Below, in pieces: positions 15,953 to 24,961 of a DNA stretch of 62,775 bases. This DNA comes from CBFGWV01 sp965652545. Its GTDB lineage: Bacteria > Pseudomonadota > Gammaproteobacteria > Competibacterales > Competibacteraceae. The number at the start of each line of letters is the position of its first letter. Position 1 is the stretch's first letter. The position numbers and the translations under genes are program-made. Below the pieces are notes generated by a model that was not told the DNA's origin, made no database searches, and saw only the letters and a program-made list of their open reading frames with translations. The stretch covers positions 1 through 62,775 of the forward strand of contig CBFGWV010000004.1 in NCBI GenBank assembly GCA_965652545.1. Reading direction: 5' to 3'.

Positions 15953-16546
15953 TCAGCGCGGTGCGTGCAGATGGCGCATCGCCGCTTCCAGATCGCCGGC
16001 GACCAACAGGGGGACAACCCGCTCGGCATCGTCAATGGCGGCCAGAATGGCCTCGCGTTCGGCAGCCGGCGGTTTACGCAGTACATAGTCCACCACTTGG
16101 CGGGCATCGCCAGGATGGCCGATTCCGATGCGCAGGCGCTGGAAGTCGCGCCCGCCCAGATGGGCGATGGTGTCTTTGACGCCGTTGTGTCCGCCCGGTC
16201 CACCGTCCCGCTTTAGCCGTGGCACACCGACCGGCAGGTCCAGCTCGTCATAGGCCACGAGCACGGCGCTGCGCGGCAGCTTGTAGAACCCGGCGAAGCG
16301 ACCGATGGGGCCACCGCTGCGGTTCATGAAGGTCTGGGGTTTCATGACCCAGACCGGCTGGCCGTCGACGGTGATCCGACCGATTTCGGATTGATAGCGC
16401 GTGTCCATACGTAGCGGATCGCACGGATAGCGCGTCATCAGATTGTCCACAAACCAAAACCCGGCGTTGTGCCGGGTTTCGCGATACTCGGGGCCCGGGT
16501 TGCCCAGGCCCACGATCAAACGCACGGGAGTCGGTTCCGCAGCCAT
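15953..16546 (-). CDS. pth: Peptidyl-tRNA hydrolase
   Basis: The 197-residue protein has the family signature GLGNPGPEYRETRHNAGF (residues 13-30) with the catalytic His26. MKPQTFMNRSG and DELDLPVG follow, then GGHNGVKD. Pth recycles peptidyl-tRNAs released from stalled ribosomes in the cytoplasm. It lies between rplY and ychF in the usual order. Confidence 0.97.
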   Translation of the reverse strand: MAAEPTPVRLIVGLGNPGPEYRETRHNAGFWFVDNLMTRYPCDPLRMDTRYQSEIGRITVDGQPVWVMKPQTFMNRSGGPIGRFAGFYKLPRSAVLVAYDELDLPVGVPRLKRDGGPGGHNGVKDTIAHLGGRDFQRLRIGIGHPGDARQVVDYVLRKPPAAEREAILAAIDDAERVVPLLVAGDLEAAMRHLHAPR

Positions 16547-16585
16547 GGTTCGCCTGACAGCTCCTTACCGCGTCCCGCGAGGCGA

Positions 16586-17215
16586 TCAGGCGGTCTCGCC
16601 TTCCTCGCCCTCTACTTCCTCACCGCCACCACCCCCACGGGCATGGTGAATGCTGACCACCGCAGTGTCGTGCTCCGCACCATGACCGAGGGCGACTAGC
16701 TCCACACCGGAGGGCAGCGTGAGCTCCGACAAATGGATGGACTGACCCATTTCCAGATTGGCGACGTCGACCTCGATGAACTCGGGCAACTGAGCCGGCA
16801 GACAGGCCACTTCGACGTCGATCATCAGATGGCTGATGATCCCGCCCTGCTGCTTGACGCCCTTGCTGGTCTCTTCGTTGATGAAGTGCAGCGGCACGTG
16901 GACCTTGATCTTCTCCGACGCGGACACGCGCTGGAAATCGACATGGCTGATCAACGGCTTGTACGGGTGGCGCTGCAGGTCGCGCAGAATGGCCTGCTCG
17001 ACCTTGCCACCCACGTTGATGTTCAACACGTGGGAGTAGAACGCTTCGTTCTGCAGCTGCTTATTGATGTCGTTCTGTTCCAGAACGAGACCGACAGCCG
17101 GCTCGCTGCCACCGTAAAGGATGGCGGGCACCTTGCCCTGGCGACGCAGGCGGCGGCTCGCACCCTTCCCCACGTCTTTCCGGGCTTCGGCATTCACGTC
17201 GAAGGTGATGCTCAT
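16586..17215 (-). CDS. rplY: Ribosomal protein bL25, long CTC form
   Basis: The product has 209 residues starting MSITFDVNAEARKDVGKGAS. The N-terminal 5S-rRNA-binding domain includes SRRLRRQGKVPAILYGG, and the beta domain (VDVEVACLPAQLPEFIEVDV) marks the long TL5/CTC type rather than the short E. coli form. The tail is acidic and glycine-rich (GGGGEEVEGEEGE). The ATG at 17215 is chosen because the family starts here; a longer frame upstream lacks similarity. It follows prs, as in most gammaproteobacteria. Confidence 0.95.
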   Translation of the reverse strand: MSITFDVNAEARKDVGKGASRRLRRQGKVPAILYGGSEPAVGLVLEQNDINKQLQNEAFYSHVLNINVGGKVEQAILRDLQRHPYKPLISHVDFQRVSASEKIKVHVPLHFINEETSKGVKQQGGIISHLMIDVEVACLPAQLPEFIEVDVANLEMGQSIHLSELTLPSGVELVALGHGAEHDTAVVSIHHARGGGGGEEVEGEEGETA

Positions 17216-17339
17216 GTGTGTAACTCCAAGTTCAAGTGAGTCGACCGCGCTTCTGGCGCCGGGCCCGCGACCAGGCCCGTCGCCATCCATCCCCAGCCGG
17301 CGGTCGGTCGGCATCGGGAATGGGAGATAAGTCGCATCG

Positions 17340-18290
17340 TTACAGGAACAGCGAACTCACCGACTCTTCGGTGTGAATCCGCCACATGGTTTCGGCCACC
17401 AGGCCGGCCACGCTCAGTTGGCGGATGCGCTCGCAGCCTTTGGCCACCTCTTGCAAGGGGATGGTGTTGGTGACAACCAGTTCGTCCAACTGGGAGCCGT
17501 CGATATTCTTGATGGCCGCCCCGGAGAGCACCGCATGGGTGCAATAGGCACGCACCGACGAGGCGCCGTGTTCCTTCAGCGCGGCGGCGGCGTTGCACAA
17601 GGTGCCGGCAGTATCGACCATGTCGTCGACCAGGACGCAGTCGCGCCCGTCCACCTCGCCGATGATGTGCATCACCTGGGCCTGGTTGGGCGCCGGTCGC
17701 CGTTTGTCGATGATGGCCAGATCGGTATCGTCCAGGCGTTTGGCCAGGGCGCGTGCACGCACCACGCCGCCGACATCGGGCGACACCACGATCAACTCGG
17801 GCAGGCGCAGGCTGCGAATGTCCGTGAGCATGATGGGCGTGGCGTAGATGTTGTCCACGGGGATGTCGAAAAAGCCCTGGATCTGGTCGGCGTGCAGATC
17901 GAGCGTCAGCACGCGGTCCACACCCACGCTGGCGATCATGTTGGCGACGACCTTGGCGGAGATCGGCACGCGGGCCGAGCGCGGACGCCGATCCTGGCGC
18001 GAGTAGCCGAAGTATGGGATCACCGCGGTGATGCGCACGGCCGAGGAGCGGCGCAGAGCGTCGGCGATGACCAGCAACTCCATGAGGTTGTCATTGGTTG
18101 GATGACAGGTGGGCTGGACGATGAAGACGTCCTTGCCGCGGACGTTCTCCATGACCTCGACCATCACCTCGCCGTCGCTGAACCGGCCGACAACGGCCTT
18201 GCCCAGGGGCAATTGCAGATGGTTGACGATATCGCGGGAAAGTTCCGGGTTGGCGTTCCCGGCGAACACCATCATTCTGCCGTCAGACAC
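17340..18290 (-). CDS. prs: Ribose-phosphate pyrophosphokinase (PRPP synthase)
   Basis: The 316-residue enzyme has the family's typical length. It shows the FSDGE segment, FGYSRQDRRPR (flexible ATP loop), DLHADQIQGFFDIPVDN, SPDVGGVVRA and the PRPP loop CVLVDDMVDTAGTL. It makes PRPP for purine, pyrimidine, His, Trp and NAD synthesis. It lies just downstream of tRNA-Gln and ispE. Confidence 0.97.
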   Translation of the reverse strand: MSDGRMMVFAGNANPELSRDIVNHLQLPLGKAVVGRFSDGEVMVEVMENVRGKDVFIVQPTCHPTNDNLMELLVIADALRRSSAVRITAVIPYFGYSRQDRRPRSARVPISAKVVANMIASVGVDRVLTLDLHADQIQGFFDIPVDNIYATPIMLTDIRSLRLPELIVVSPDVGGVVRARALAKRLDDTDLAIIDKRRPAPNQAQVMHIIGEVDGRDCVLVDDMVDTAGTLCNAAAALKEHGASSVRAYCTHAVLSGAAIKNIDGSQLDELVVTNTIPLQEVAKGCERIRQLSVAGLVAETMWRIHTEESVSSLFL

Positions 18291-18332
18291 TGAAGTCGCC
18301 CTCTGATGCAGCTCTGGTTCAGGGGTAAAAAA

Positions 18333-18407
18333 TGGCTGGGCCGCCAGGATTCGAACCTGGGAATGGCGGGATCAAAACCCGCTGCCTTACCACTTGGCTA
18401 CGGCCCA
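18333..18407 (-). tRNA. tRNA-Gln (UUG)
   Basis: The minus strand reads TGGGCCG ... CGGCCCA G CCA. The anticodon stem GCGGG/CCCGC closes the loop TTTTGAT with anticodon TTG, and the T-loop is GTTCGAATCC. It lies between ispE and prs, the usual gammaproteobacterial position. Confidence 0.95.
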
Positions 18408-18412
18408 ATCAA

Positions 18413-19279
18413 TTAAAAAACGGCCGACGCACGCTTGGCGCGTCGAAGCAGGGGCGACTCGTCGATCCCTCGGGCCATGACTGCCGTCCATGACGTCGGC
18501 ACCTGAGCCAGCACGGCCTGCGCCTGCTGCTTGCCGGCAAACGACGCGAACACGCAGCCACCTGTGCCAGTCAACTGCGCCGTACCGAAGCGATCAAGAA
18601 AAGCTGCCTTCTCCGCCACCTCGGGCCAGCGGCGATACACCACCGCCGCGCAGTCGTTCTCCCGCACCCCTGCGAGAAAGGCGCGTATTTTGAGGGGGGC
18701 ACCATCGCGTGTCAATTCGGCGTCGCCGAAGACCTCGGCCGTACTCACTGCGGCGGTCGGGACGAGGACCACGTACCAAGCCGTCGGCAGGCGCAATGGC
18801 GTGAGTTGCTCACCCACCCCCTCCGCCCAGGCACTGCGACCATGGACGAAAACCGGCACGTCGGCGCCCAGGGTCAAGCCCAGTTCGGCAAGGGCCGATC
18901 TCGACCAGCCCAGACCCCATAACGCATTGAGCGCCACCAGGACCGTGGCGGCGTCACTGCTGCCACCGCCCAGGCCGCCACCGGCGGGCAGGCGCTTGTC
19001 CACGCCGATATCCGCACCGAGCCGGCAACCGCTGGCTTTCCGGAGCATGCGCGCGGCACGGACGATGAGATCCGCATCCTGAGACAACCCGGGCAGGCTC
19101 GGGGTTACGCGGCGGATGCGGCCGTCCTGGCGGACGCGGAACCACAGGCGGTCGCCCCAGTCGAGAAAGCGGAACACCGTCTGCAAGCGATGGTAGCCAT
19201 CCGGGCGACGACCGACGATGCGCAGCAGCAGGTTGAGCTTGGCCGGCGCCGGCCAAGCGCTCAGGAGTCGATACGCCAC
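18413..19279 (-). CDS. ispE: 4-diphosphocytidyl-2-C-methyl-D-erythritol kinase
   Basis: The 288-residue protein is a GHMP kinase: WPAPAKLNLLLRIVGRRPDGYH at the N-terminus and the ATP loop LPAGGGLGGGSSDAAT near residues 95-110. It catalyses ATP-dependent phosphorylation in the methylerythritol phosphate route to isoprenoids. The start overlaps the end of lolB by 19 bases, the normal lolB-ispE pairing. Confidence 0.96.
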   Translation of the reverse strand: MAYRLLSAWPAPAKLNLLLRIVGRRPDGYHRLQTVFRFLDWGDRLWFRVRQDGRIRRVTPSLPGLSQDADLIVRAARMLRKASGCRLGADIGVDKRLPAGGGLGGGSSDAATVLVALNALWGLGWSRSALAELGLTLGADVPVFVHGRSAWAEGVGEQLTPLRLPTAWYVVLVPTAAVSTAEVFGDAELTRDGAPLKIRAFLAGVRENDCAAVVYRRWPEVAEKAAFLDRFGTAQLTGTGGCVFASFAGKQQAQAVLAQVPTSWTAVMARGIDESPLLRRAKRASAVF

Positions 19280-19854
19280 GTCCCGACCGCCAGCTTGACG
19301 GTGACGGTATCGCGCACGGCATTGAGCCGCGACGGCAGATCGAGCCCGTCCACATCGGTGTAACCCAGATAACGCAGCGTCCAGCCCTGTTGTTCAAGCT
19401 CCAGGGCGCGGCCGGCGTCATCCAGTGTGAGCCGGTTCACTGACGCGTCGGTGGGCAGGCCCTTGACCCAGTCGATCAGCCCGGAAACCGGCAGGGCCAC
19501 GCCCAAAGTCTGGGCAACCAGGGTTTCCGGATCGGCGGCGTACTGTTCGCCCTCTTCGCTGCGCAGTACGACACCCTCGATGGTGGAGATGACAGTGACA
19601 CGGCCCTGACCCAGCGGACCGATGATGTCCAGCCGATAGGCGTCCGGCCCATCGTGGGTCCAGTTCAACGTACCGTGCCAGCCGTCCTCGCCATCGATGA
19701 CAGAGACGCGACCGCGCAGCGACCAGGATTGCAATGCGGCAAGGCGCTCGGCGCGCTCCGGCGGCAACTGCTCGCCGCTGCGCCCCGCCGGCAGGCTGGC
19801 ACAGGCGGCCAGGGTGAGTACCAATAGCGCACCAATGAGGCTGCGGACGCTCAC
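19261..19854 (-). CDS. lolB: Outer-membrane lipoprotein insertion protein LolB
   Basis: The 197-residue product has a lipoprotein signal with lipobox LAAC (Cys18). The LolB pattern follows: SWSLRGRVSV, WHGTLNWTHDG, DIIGPLGQG and LIDWVKGLP. LolB receives lipoproteins from LolA and inserts them into the outer membrane. The start overlaps the stop of the upstream TPR gene by ATGA. Confidence 0.93.
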   Translation of the reverse strand: MSVRSLIGALLVLTLAACASLPAGRSGEQLPPERAERLAALQSWSLRGRVSVIDGEDGWHGTLNWTHDGPDAYRLDIIGPLGQGRVTVISTIEGVVLRSEEGEQYAADPETLVAQTLGVALPVSGLIDWVKGLPTDASVNRLTLDDAGRALELEQQGWTLRYLGYTDVDGLDLPSRLNAVRDTVTVKLAVGTWRIDS

Positions 19855-21548
19855 AGGCCCAACCGTCCTTGAATCTCTTCCAGATGCTCATCGTCAGGGA
19901 GGCGGTCGAGGGCTTCATCGAATACGCTGCGCGCCCGCTCCTTGTCGCCTTGCTCCCACAGCACCTCGACCAGATGTGCGGCGATTTCACCGTCGCGAGC
20001 CTGCCGATACGCCTTGTCGAGGTACTCCAAGGCCATGTCCAGATCGCCCAGGCGGTAGTGCACCCAACCCATGCTGTCCAGGACGGCCGCGTCCTGTGGC
20101 AACAAGGCCAGCGCCCGCTCGATCAATGCCTTGGCCTCCATGAAGCGGGTGGTCCGGTCCGCCAGGGTGTAGCCCAGCGCGTTGAGCGCATGGGCATTCT
20201 CGGGATCTGCCTCGATGAGCTGGCGTAGATCGGTCTCCAGCAGTGTCAGTTGATCCACACGCTCGGCGGCCAGGGCGCGGCTGTAGCGCAGGTCCGTGTC
20301 TTCCGGGTACTGCTCCACGGCGGCATTGAGGATGGCAAAGGCCGCCTGATTGTCGTCCAATTCGCGGAAGGCCTCCGCTTCAGCGACCAGCAGGCCTGTG
20401 GCCTGGTCGGGAAAACGCTCGCGCAGGCGCTCGAATGCCCGCCGCATGGCCTCGACGTCACCGTCCAGCCCATAGGTAATGGCGGCGCGAACCCGCGAGG
20501 GCACCTGACGCTCGCCCTGCGGGACTCGCTCGTACCAGTCGCGGGCGGCGGCGTAGTCGCCGCGCTCCTCGCCGATCCGCCCCAGTTGCAGATAGGCTTC
20601 GGTACTGCGATCTCCGTTGCGCAACACCTGAAGAAAATACTGCTCGGCGACATCGAGCGCGTCCTGCTCGAGGTTGATCACGCCCAGAGCGAAGAGCAGT
20701 TCGGGGTCGTCCGGGTTGGTGGCCAGCAGCCGCTCGAACGCCGCCTGCGCCTCGGCGTAGCGGGATTCACCGGCCAACAGACGCGCCAAGCCAAGGCGAA
20801 GTTCGCCATCGTCCGGCAGCCGCTGCGCCTCCGCGGTCAGGTAGTCGATGGCTTCATCGACCTGCCCCGCCTCGGCGAGCGCCTGGGTGCGCAAAAGGAT
20901 GGCCGGCGCCCAGTCCGGATCGATAGTCAATGCCTGGTCCAGAGCCTCCTGCGCCGAGTCTGTCTTGTCCATGCTCATCGCGGTCAGGGCGTAGTAATAC
21001 TGGGCAAAGCGATTGTCCGGCTGACGCTTGCGCAGACGCTCGATGACCGACAGCACGCGCTCCTTGTCGCCGACCTGGCTGAGCACGGCCGCCACGGTGG
21101 CGATGCCCTCCTGGCCATCGCCACTGGCCAGTTCGCGCAAGCGGTCGAGTTGCTCGACGGCGGCATCGGCATCCAGCGGATCGGCACGCAGCAAGAGCGC
21201 CGCCATGGCCTGATTGGCCTCCAGTGCGTCTGGTGCCAGCGTCAGCCAGCGTCGCGCGGCGCTATGCGCGGCATCGTCGTTCTTGGCGTAGAGAGCGAAC
21301 GCCAGCGCACGCTCGGCGATCGCCGGATCGTCGCTGGCATTGGCCGCGGCCAGATAACTGTTGACCGCTTGCCCCAGATCACCCCGGCGGCCGGATATCT
21401 CCCCCACCATGATGCGGTAGAGGATCTGGCTCTCCAGGGTCGGCGGACTGGGGTTGGGTTCGATTTGCGCATCGGGCGTCTGGGCCGATGCAAGCAAGGC
21501 CATCGACAGCAATGTGGAACCGATCAATGTCTGTAGTGTGTTCTTCAC
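19851..21548 (-). CDS. Secreted tetratricopeptide-repeat protein
   Basis: The 565-residue protein starts at a GTG (21548) with a GGGAGAA ribosome site about five bases upstream. The signal peptide is MKNTLQTLIGSTLLSMALLASA. The rest is a chain of TPR helices, for example YLQLGRIGEERGDYAAARDW, ALNALGYTLADRT and VLDSMGWVHYRLGD. Such proteins sit between hemA and lolB in many gammaproteobacteria; they probably scaffold periplasmic or outer-membrane complexes, but the partner is unknown. It is translationally coupled to lolB. Confidence 0.85.
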   Translation of the reverse strand: MKNTLQTLIGSTLLSMALLASAQTPDAQIEPNPSPPTLESQILYRIMVGEISGRRGDLGQAVNSYLAAANASDDPAIAERALAFALYAKNDDAAHSAARRWLTLAPDALEANQAMAALLLRADPLDADAAVEQLDRLRELASGDGQEGIATVAAVLSQVGDKERVLSVIERLRKRQPDNRFAQYYYALTAMSMDKTDSAQEALDQALTIDPDWAPAILLRTQALAEAGQVDEAIDYLTAEAQRLPDDGELRLGLARLLAGESRYAEAQAAFERLLATNPDDPELLFALGVINLEQDALDVAEQYFLQVLRNGDRSTEAYLQLGRIGEERGDYAAARDWYERVPQGERQVPSRVRAAITYGLDGDVEAMRRAFERLRERFPDQATGLLVAEAEAFRELDDNQAAFAILNAAVEQYPEDTDLRYSRALAAERVDQLTLLETDLRQLIEADPENAHALNALGYTLADRTTRFMEAKALIERALALLPQDAAVLDSMGWVHYRLGDLDMALEYLDKAYRQARDGEIAAHLVEVLWEQGDKERARSVFDEALDRLPDDEHLEEIQGRLGL

Positions 21549-21594
21549 AGCGTTCTCCCGCTCTAGGGCGTAGACAAACCACCTTCGCGGTTCC

Positions 21595-21623
21595 TTGTCT
21601 GTTTTAGGTGGGTACCGCACAAT
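21595..21623 (+). promoter_or_regulatory. Candidate sigma-70 promoter for hemA
   Basis: A -35-like TTGTCT and a -10-like CACAAT are separated by 17 bases and end 30 bases before the hemA start, in the 105-base gap between the divergent TPR and hemA genes. Each box matches four of six consensus bases. Confidence 0.4.
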
Positions 21624-21653
21624 CACGCTGTTTACGACCCGTAATTTCTCATC

Positions 21654-22934
21654 ATGCTCCTCGTGGCTCTCGGCATCAATCACACGACCGCGCCGGTCGC
21701 AGTGCGCGAACAGGTGGCGTTCGCCCCTGAGCGCATTCCCGATGCGCTGGCCCGGTTGCGCGCCGAAACCGACGCCCGTGAGGCCGCGATCCTTTCTACC
21801 TGCAACCGTACAGAGGTCTACTGCGGTCTGCCTACCGCCGATGCGACGCCGATCATCGATTGGCTCGGCCGCTATCACACTTTACCTGCCCGCACCCTGG
21901 CACCGCACATTTACCGACATCCCGGCCCCGGGGCCGTACGCCATATCCTGCGCGTCGCCGCCGGCCTGGACTCCATGATGCTCGGCGAACCGCAGATTCT
22001 CGGCCAGGTAAAGACCGCGTACCGACAGGCCAACGCCGCTGGAGCATTGGGCACGCTTCTTGAGCGGTTGTTCCAACACACCTTCGCCGTGGCCAAGCAG
22101 ATCCGCACCGATACGGCCATTGGGACCAGCCCGGTGTCGGTGGCCTTCGCGGCGGTGAGCCTGTCGCGGCAGATCTTCGACGACCTGGGCAGCCGCACCG
22201 CACTGCTTGTCGGTGCCGGTGAAACCATCGAACTGGTCGCCCGCCACCTGCGCGACCAAGGCATCGGCCGTATCATCGTAGCCAACCGCACGCTGGAGCG
22301 GGCTCATCGCCTTGCCGCCAGCATGGAAGGCTTCGCCATCGAGTTGTCCGAAGTCGACGCCCACCTGGCCGAGGCCGATGTGGTCATCACTTCGACGGCC
22401 AGCACTGAGGCGCTGGTCCGGGCACCGGCGGTGAAAGCCGCCCTCAAGGCACGCCGGCATCAGCCGATGTTCATGGTGGATCTGGCGGTCCCACGCGATA
22501 TCGACCCGGCGGTGGGCCGCTTGGACGACGTCTACCTGTACACCGTCGACGACCTCCAGGGCATCATCAAGGACAACTTGCGCTCCCGGCGCGAGGCGGC
22601 CGAGCAGGCCGAGGAGATCATCGACGTCCGGGTTACCGAGTTCATGACCTGGATGCAGGCGCAACACGCCCATGCACCGATCAAAGCCCTGCGCAGCAAG
22701 GCCGAACGCGCCCGCGACGAAGTGCTGGAACGCGCACTGGCGCAGCTTGCCCAGGGCAAACCGGCGCCAGAGGTGCTTGCGCAACTGGCGCACAACCTTA
22801 CCAACAAGCTGATCCACGCCCCCAGTGTCGGACTGCGCGAGGCCGCCCGTGACGGCGAGCATGCGTTGCTCGGTGCCCTGTCCCGGGTCTATGGCCTGAC
22901 ACCGGAGCGCGAGGACGGAGACGACAACACGTGA
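21654..22934 (+). CDS. hemA: Glutamyl-tRNA reductase
   Basis: The 426-residue enzyme begins MLLVALGINHTTAPVAVRE. The catalytic Cys50 is in ILSTCNRTEVY, the QVKTAYR segment follows, and the NADPH domain has LLVGAGETIELVARHL. It converts Glu-tRNA to glutamate-1-semialdehyde, the first committed step of C5-route tetrapyrrole synthesis. hemA-prfA-prmC is a conserved operon; the stop overlaps the prfA GTG start. Confidence 0.97.
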   Translation: MLLVALGINHTTAPVAVREQVAFAPERIPDALARLRAETDAREAAILSTCNRTEVYCGLPTADATPIIDWLGRYHTLPARTLAPHIYRHPGPGAVRHILRVAAGLDSMMLGEPQILGQVKTAYRQANAAGALGTLLERLFQHTFAVAKQIRTDTAIGTSPVSVAFAAVSLSRQIFDDLGSRTALLVGAGETIELVARHLRDQGIGRIIVANRTLERAHRLAASMEGFAIELSEVDAHLAEADVVITSTASTEALVRAPAVKAALKARRHQPMFMVDLAVPRDIDPAVGRLDDVYLYTVDDLQGIIKDNLRSRREAAEQAEEIIDVRVTEFMTWMQAQHAHAPIKALRSKAERARDEVLERALAQLAQGKPAPEVLAQLAHNLTNKLIHAPSVGLREAARDGEHALLGALSRVYGLTPEREDGDDNT

Positions 22935-24016
22935 AGGCCTCTTTGCTGGCCAAGCTTGACCATCTGCATCAGCGCTATGAGGAAGTCGGCGCGCTGCTGT
23001 CCACTCCCGAGATCATCGGCGATGGGGACCGCTTTCGTGATCTGTCGCGGGAGTATGCCCAACTGGAGCCGCTTGCCCGCGACCTGACCGCGTATCGGGA
23101 AACCGAAACCGCATTGCGCGCGGCCCGTGAGATGCTGCGCGACCCCGACCCCGAGGTCCGCACGCTGGCCGAAGACGAGGTCGCTGAGCTGGGCGATGCA
23201 TTGGATCGGCATGATGCACGGTTGATGGCGCACCTCATTCCCAGCGACCCCAACGATGCCCGCAATATCTTCCTGGAGATCCGCGCGGGAACCGGCGGCA
23301 GCGAGGCGGCCTTGTTCGCCGGTGATCTGTTTCGCATGTACCAGCGGTACGCCGACAGCCGTGGCTGGGGCGTCGAGGTGCTCAGCCTGAGCGAGGGCGA
23401 ACAGGGCGGCTACCGCGAGATTATCGCGCGGGTGGCCGGCCGGGGTGCGTACTCACGGCTGAAGTTCGAGTCTGGCGCGCACCGGGTCCAACGGGTCCCG
23501 GTCACCGAGGCGCAGGGCAGGATCCACACCTCTGCCGCCACCGTGGCCGTGCTGCCGGAGCTCGACGAGGCCGAGGCCGTGGATATAAACCCCGCCGATT
23601 TGCGCGTCGACACCTACCGCGCCTCCGGCGCAGGCGGGCAGCACGTGAACAAAACGGACTCGGCTATTCGGATTACGCATCTGCCCTCCGGCATCGTGGT
23701 CGAATGCCAGGACGAGCGATCGCAACACAAAAACCGTGCGCGGGCCATGAGCCTGCTGGCGGCCAAGCTGCTCGAGGGTGAACGGAGCCGGCAAGCAGCC
23801 GCCCAGTCGGCAACGCGCAAGCTCCTGGTCGGCAGCGGCGACCGCTCCGAACGCATCCGCACTTACAACTTCCCGCAGGGGCGGATCACCGACCATCGCG
23901 TCAACCTCACCGTCTACAAGCTCGAAGCCGTGCTGGCCGGCGATCTGGACCCGGTCATAGAGCCACTGATGCAGGAGTACCAGGCCGAGCAGTTGGCCGA
24001 TCTGGCGCATGACTGA
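22931..24016 (+). CDS. prfA: Peptide chain release factor 1
   Basis: The 361-residue protein starts at GTG, overlapping the hemA stop in GTGA. The GGQ motif that triggers peptide release is at residues 235-237 (SGAGGQHVNKTDSAIR). RIHTSAATVAVLPE and ECQDERSQHKN are standard RF1 landmarks. It terminates translation at UAA and UAG. Its Gln in GGQ is methylated by the product of the overlapping downstream gene prmC. Confidence 0.97.
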   Translation: MKASLLAKLDHLHQRYEEVGALLSTPEIIGDGDRFRDLSREYAQLEPLARDLTAYRETETALRAAREMLRDPDPEVRTLAEDEVAELGDALDRHDARLMAHLIPSDPNDARNIFLEIRAGTGGSEAALFAGDLFRMYQRYADSRGWGVEVLSLSEGEQGGYREIIARVAGRGAYSRLKFESGAHRVQRVPVTEAQGRIHTSAATVAVLPELDEAEAVDINPADLRVDTYRASGAGGQHVNKTDSAIRITHLPSGIVVECQDERSQHKNRARAMSLLAAKLLEGERSRQAAAQSATRKLLVGSGDRSERIRTYNFPQGRITDHRVNLTVYKLEAVLAGDLDPVIEPLMQEYQAEQLADLAHD

Positions 24017-24851
24017 GCGCTTCGATCGGCTCCTCGCCCAGGGGCGGTCGCGCCTGACGGGCACGGTGGATGACCCCGCCGCGGAGGCGGCTCTGCTGGC
24101 TGCGGCGGTCTTGGGCGTCAACCGCGCGACCTTGCTGGCCTGGCCGGAGCGTGAAGCCGACGACGACGCGGTTCGGCGGTATCTCGCGCTAGTGGAGCGG
24201 CGGGCTGCCGGCGAACCTGTCGCCTATTTGCTGGGTGAGCGCGAGTTCTGGTCACTACCCCTGGCAGTGAGCCCGGATACGCTCATCCCCCGCGCCGACA
24301 CCGAAACCCTGGTGGAGTGCGCCCTGGCCGTCCTGCCGGCGGACACGACACTGGCCGTGGCCGACTTGGGCACGGGCAGCGGTGCCGTCGCACTGGCGAT
24401 CGCCAGTGAACGCCCGGGAGCCTATGTGCTGGCCACCGACAGCAGTTTTGCGGCACTGAGGGTGGCTGCAACCAATGCGCGTCGGCTGGGGCTCGCCAAT
24501 GTCGGTTTCACCTGCGGCCGGTGGTGCCGGCCGCTCGGCCTGCGGCGCTTCGCCGTCATCGTCAGCAACCCGCCGTATATCGCCGGCGACGATCCGCATC
24601 TTCCATCCCTGGCGCATGAGCCACGCTCGGCTTTGGTTGCCGCCGATGGCGGTCTGGCCGACTTGTCCGCGATCTGCGAAGACGCCGGTGCAAACCTGCT
24701 CGACGGTGGCCGGCTGTTGCTCGAACATGGGGCCGATCAAGGCGAAGCGGTTCGCGGGCTGTTGATGACAGCGGGCTTCGAATCGGTCAATACATGGAAT
24801 GACCTCGCTGGCAACCCCCGGGTCAGCGGCGGCCGATGGCCGGGCAATTGA
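24009..24851 (+). CDS. prmC: Release factor glutamine N5-methyltransferase
   Basis: The 280-residue protein has the SAM motif DLGTGSGAVALA (about 119-130) and the catalytic NPPY at 187-190. GEREFWSLPLAVSPDTLIPRADTE is the conserved substrate-binding segment. It methylates the GGQ glutamine of RF1 and RF2. It overlaps prfA by eight bases, which fits their joint function. Confidence 0.95.
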   Translation: MTERFDRLLAQGRSRLTGTVDDPAAEAALLAAAVLGVNRATLLAWPEREADDDAVRRYLALVERRAAGEPVAYLLGEREFWSLPLAVSPDTLIPRADTETLVECALAVLPADTTLAVADLGTGSGAVALAIASERPGAYVLATDSSFAALRVAATNARRLGLANVGFTCGRWCRPLGLRRFAVIVSNPPYIAGDDPHLPSLAHEPRSALVAADGGLADLSAICEDAGANLLDGGRLLLEHGADQGEAVRGLLMTAGFESVNTWNDLAGNPRVSGGRWPGN

Positions 24852-24961
24852 CAGCAAACATTAGCCGCGGCGACTATTTTTAGTTGGACGGGGTGATTGC
24901 CCCAAACCTACAGTGCAAAAAAAGGCCGTCCTCAGGCGGCACACCATAGACGGAGAAGACA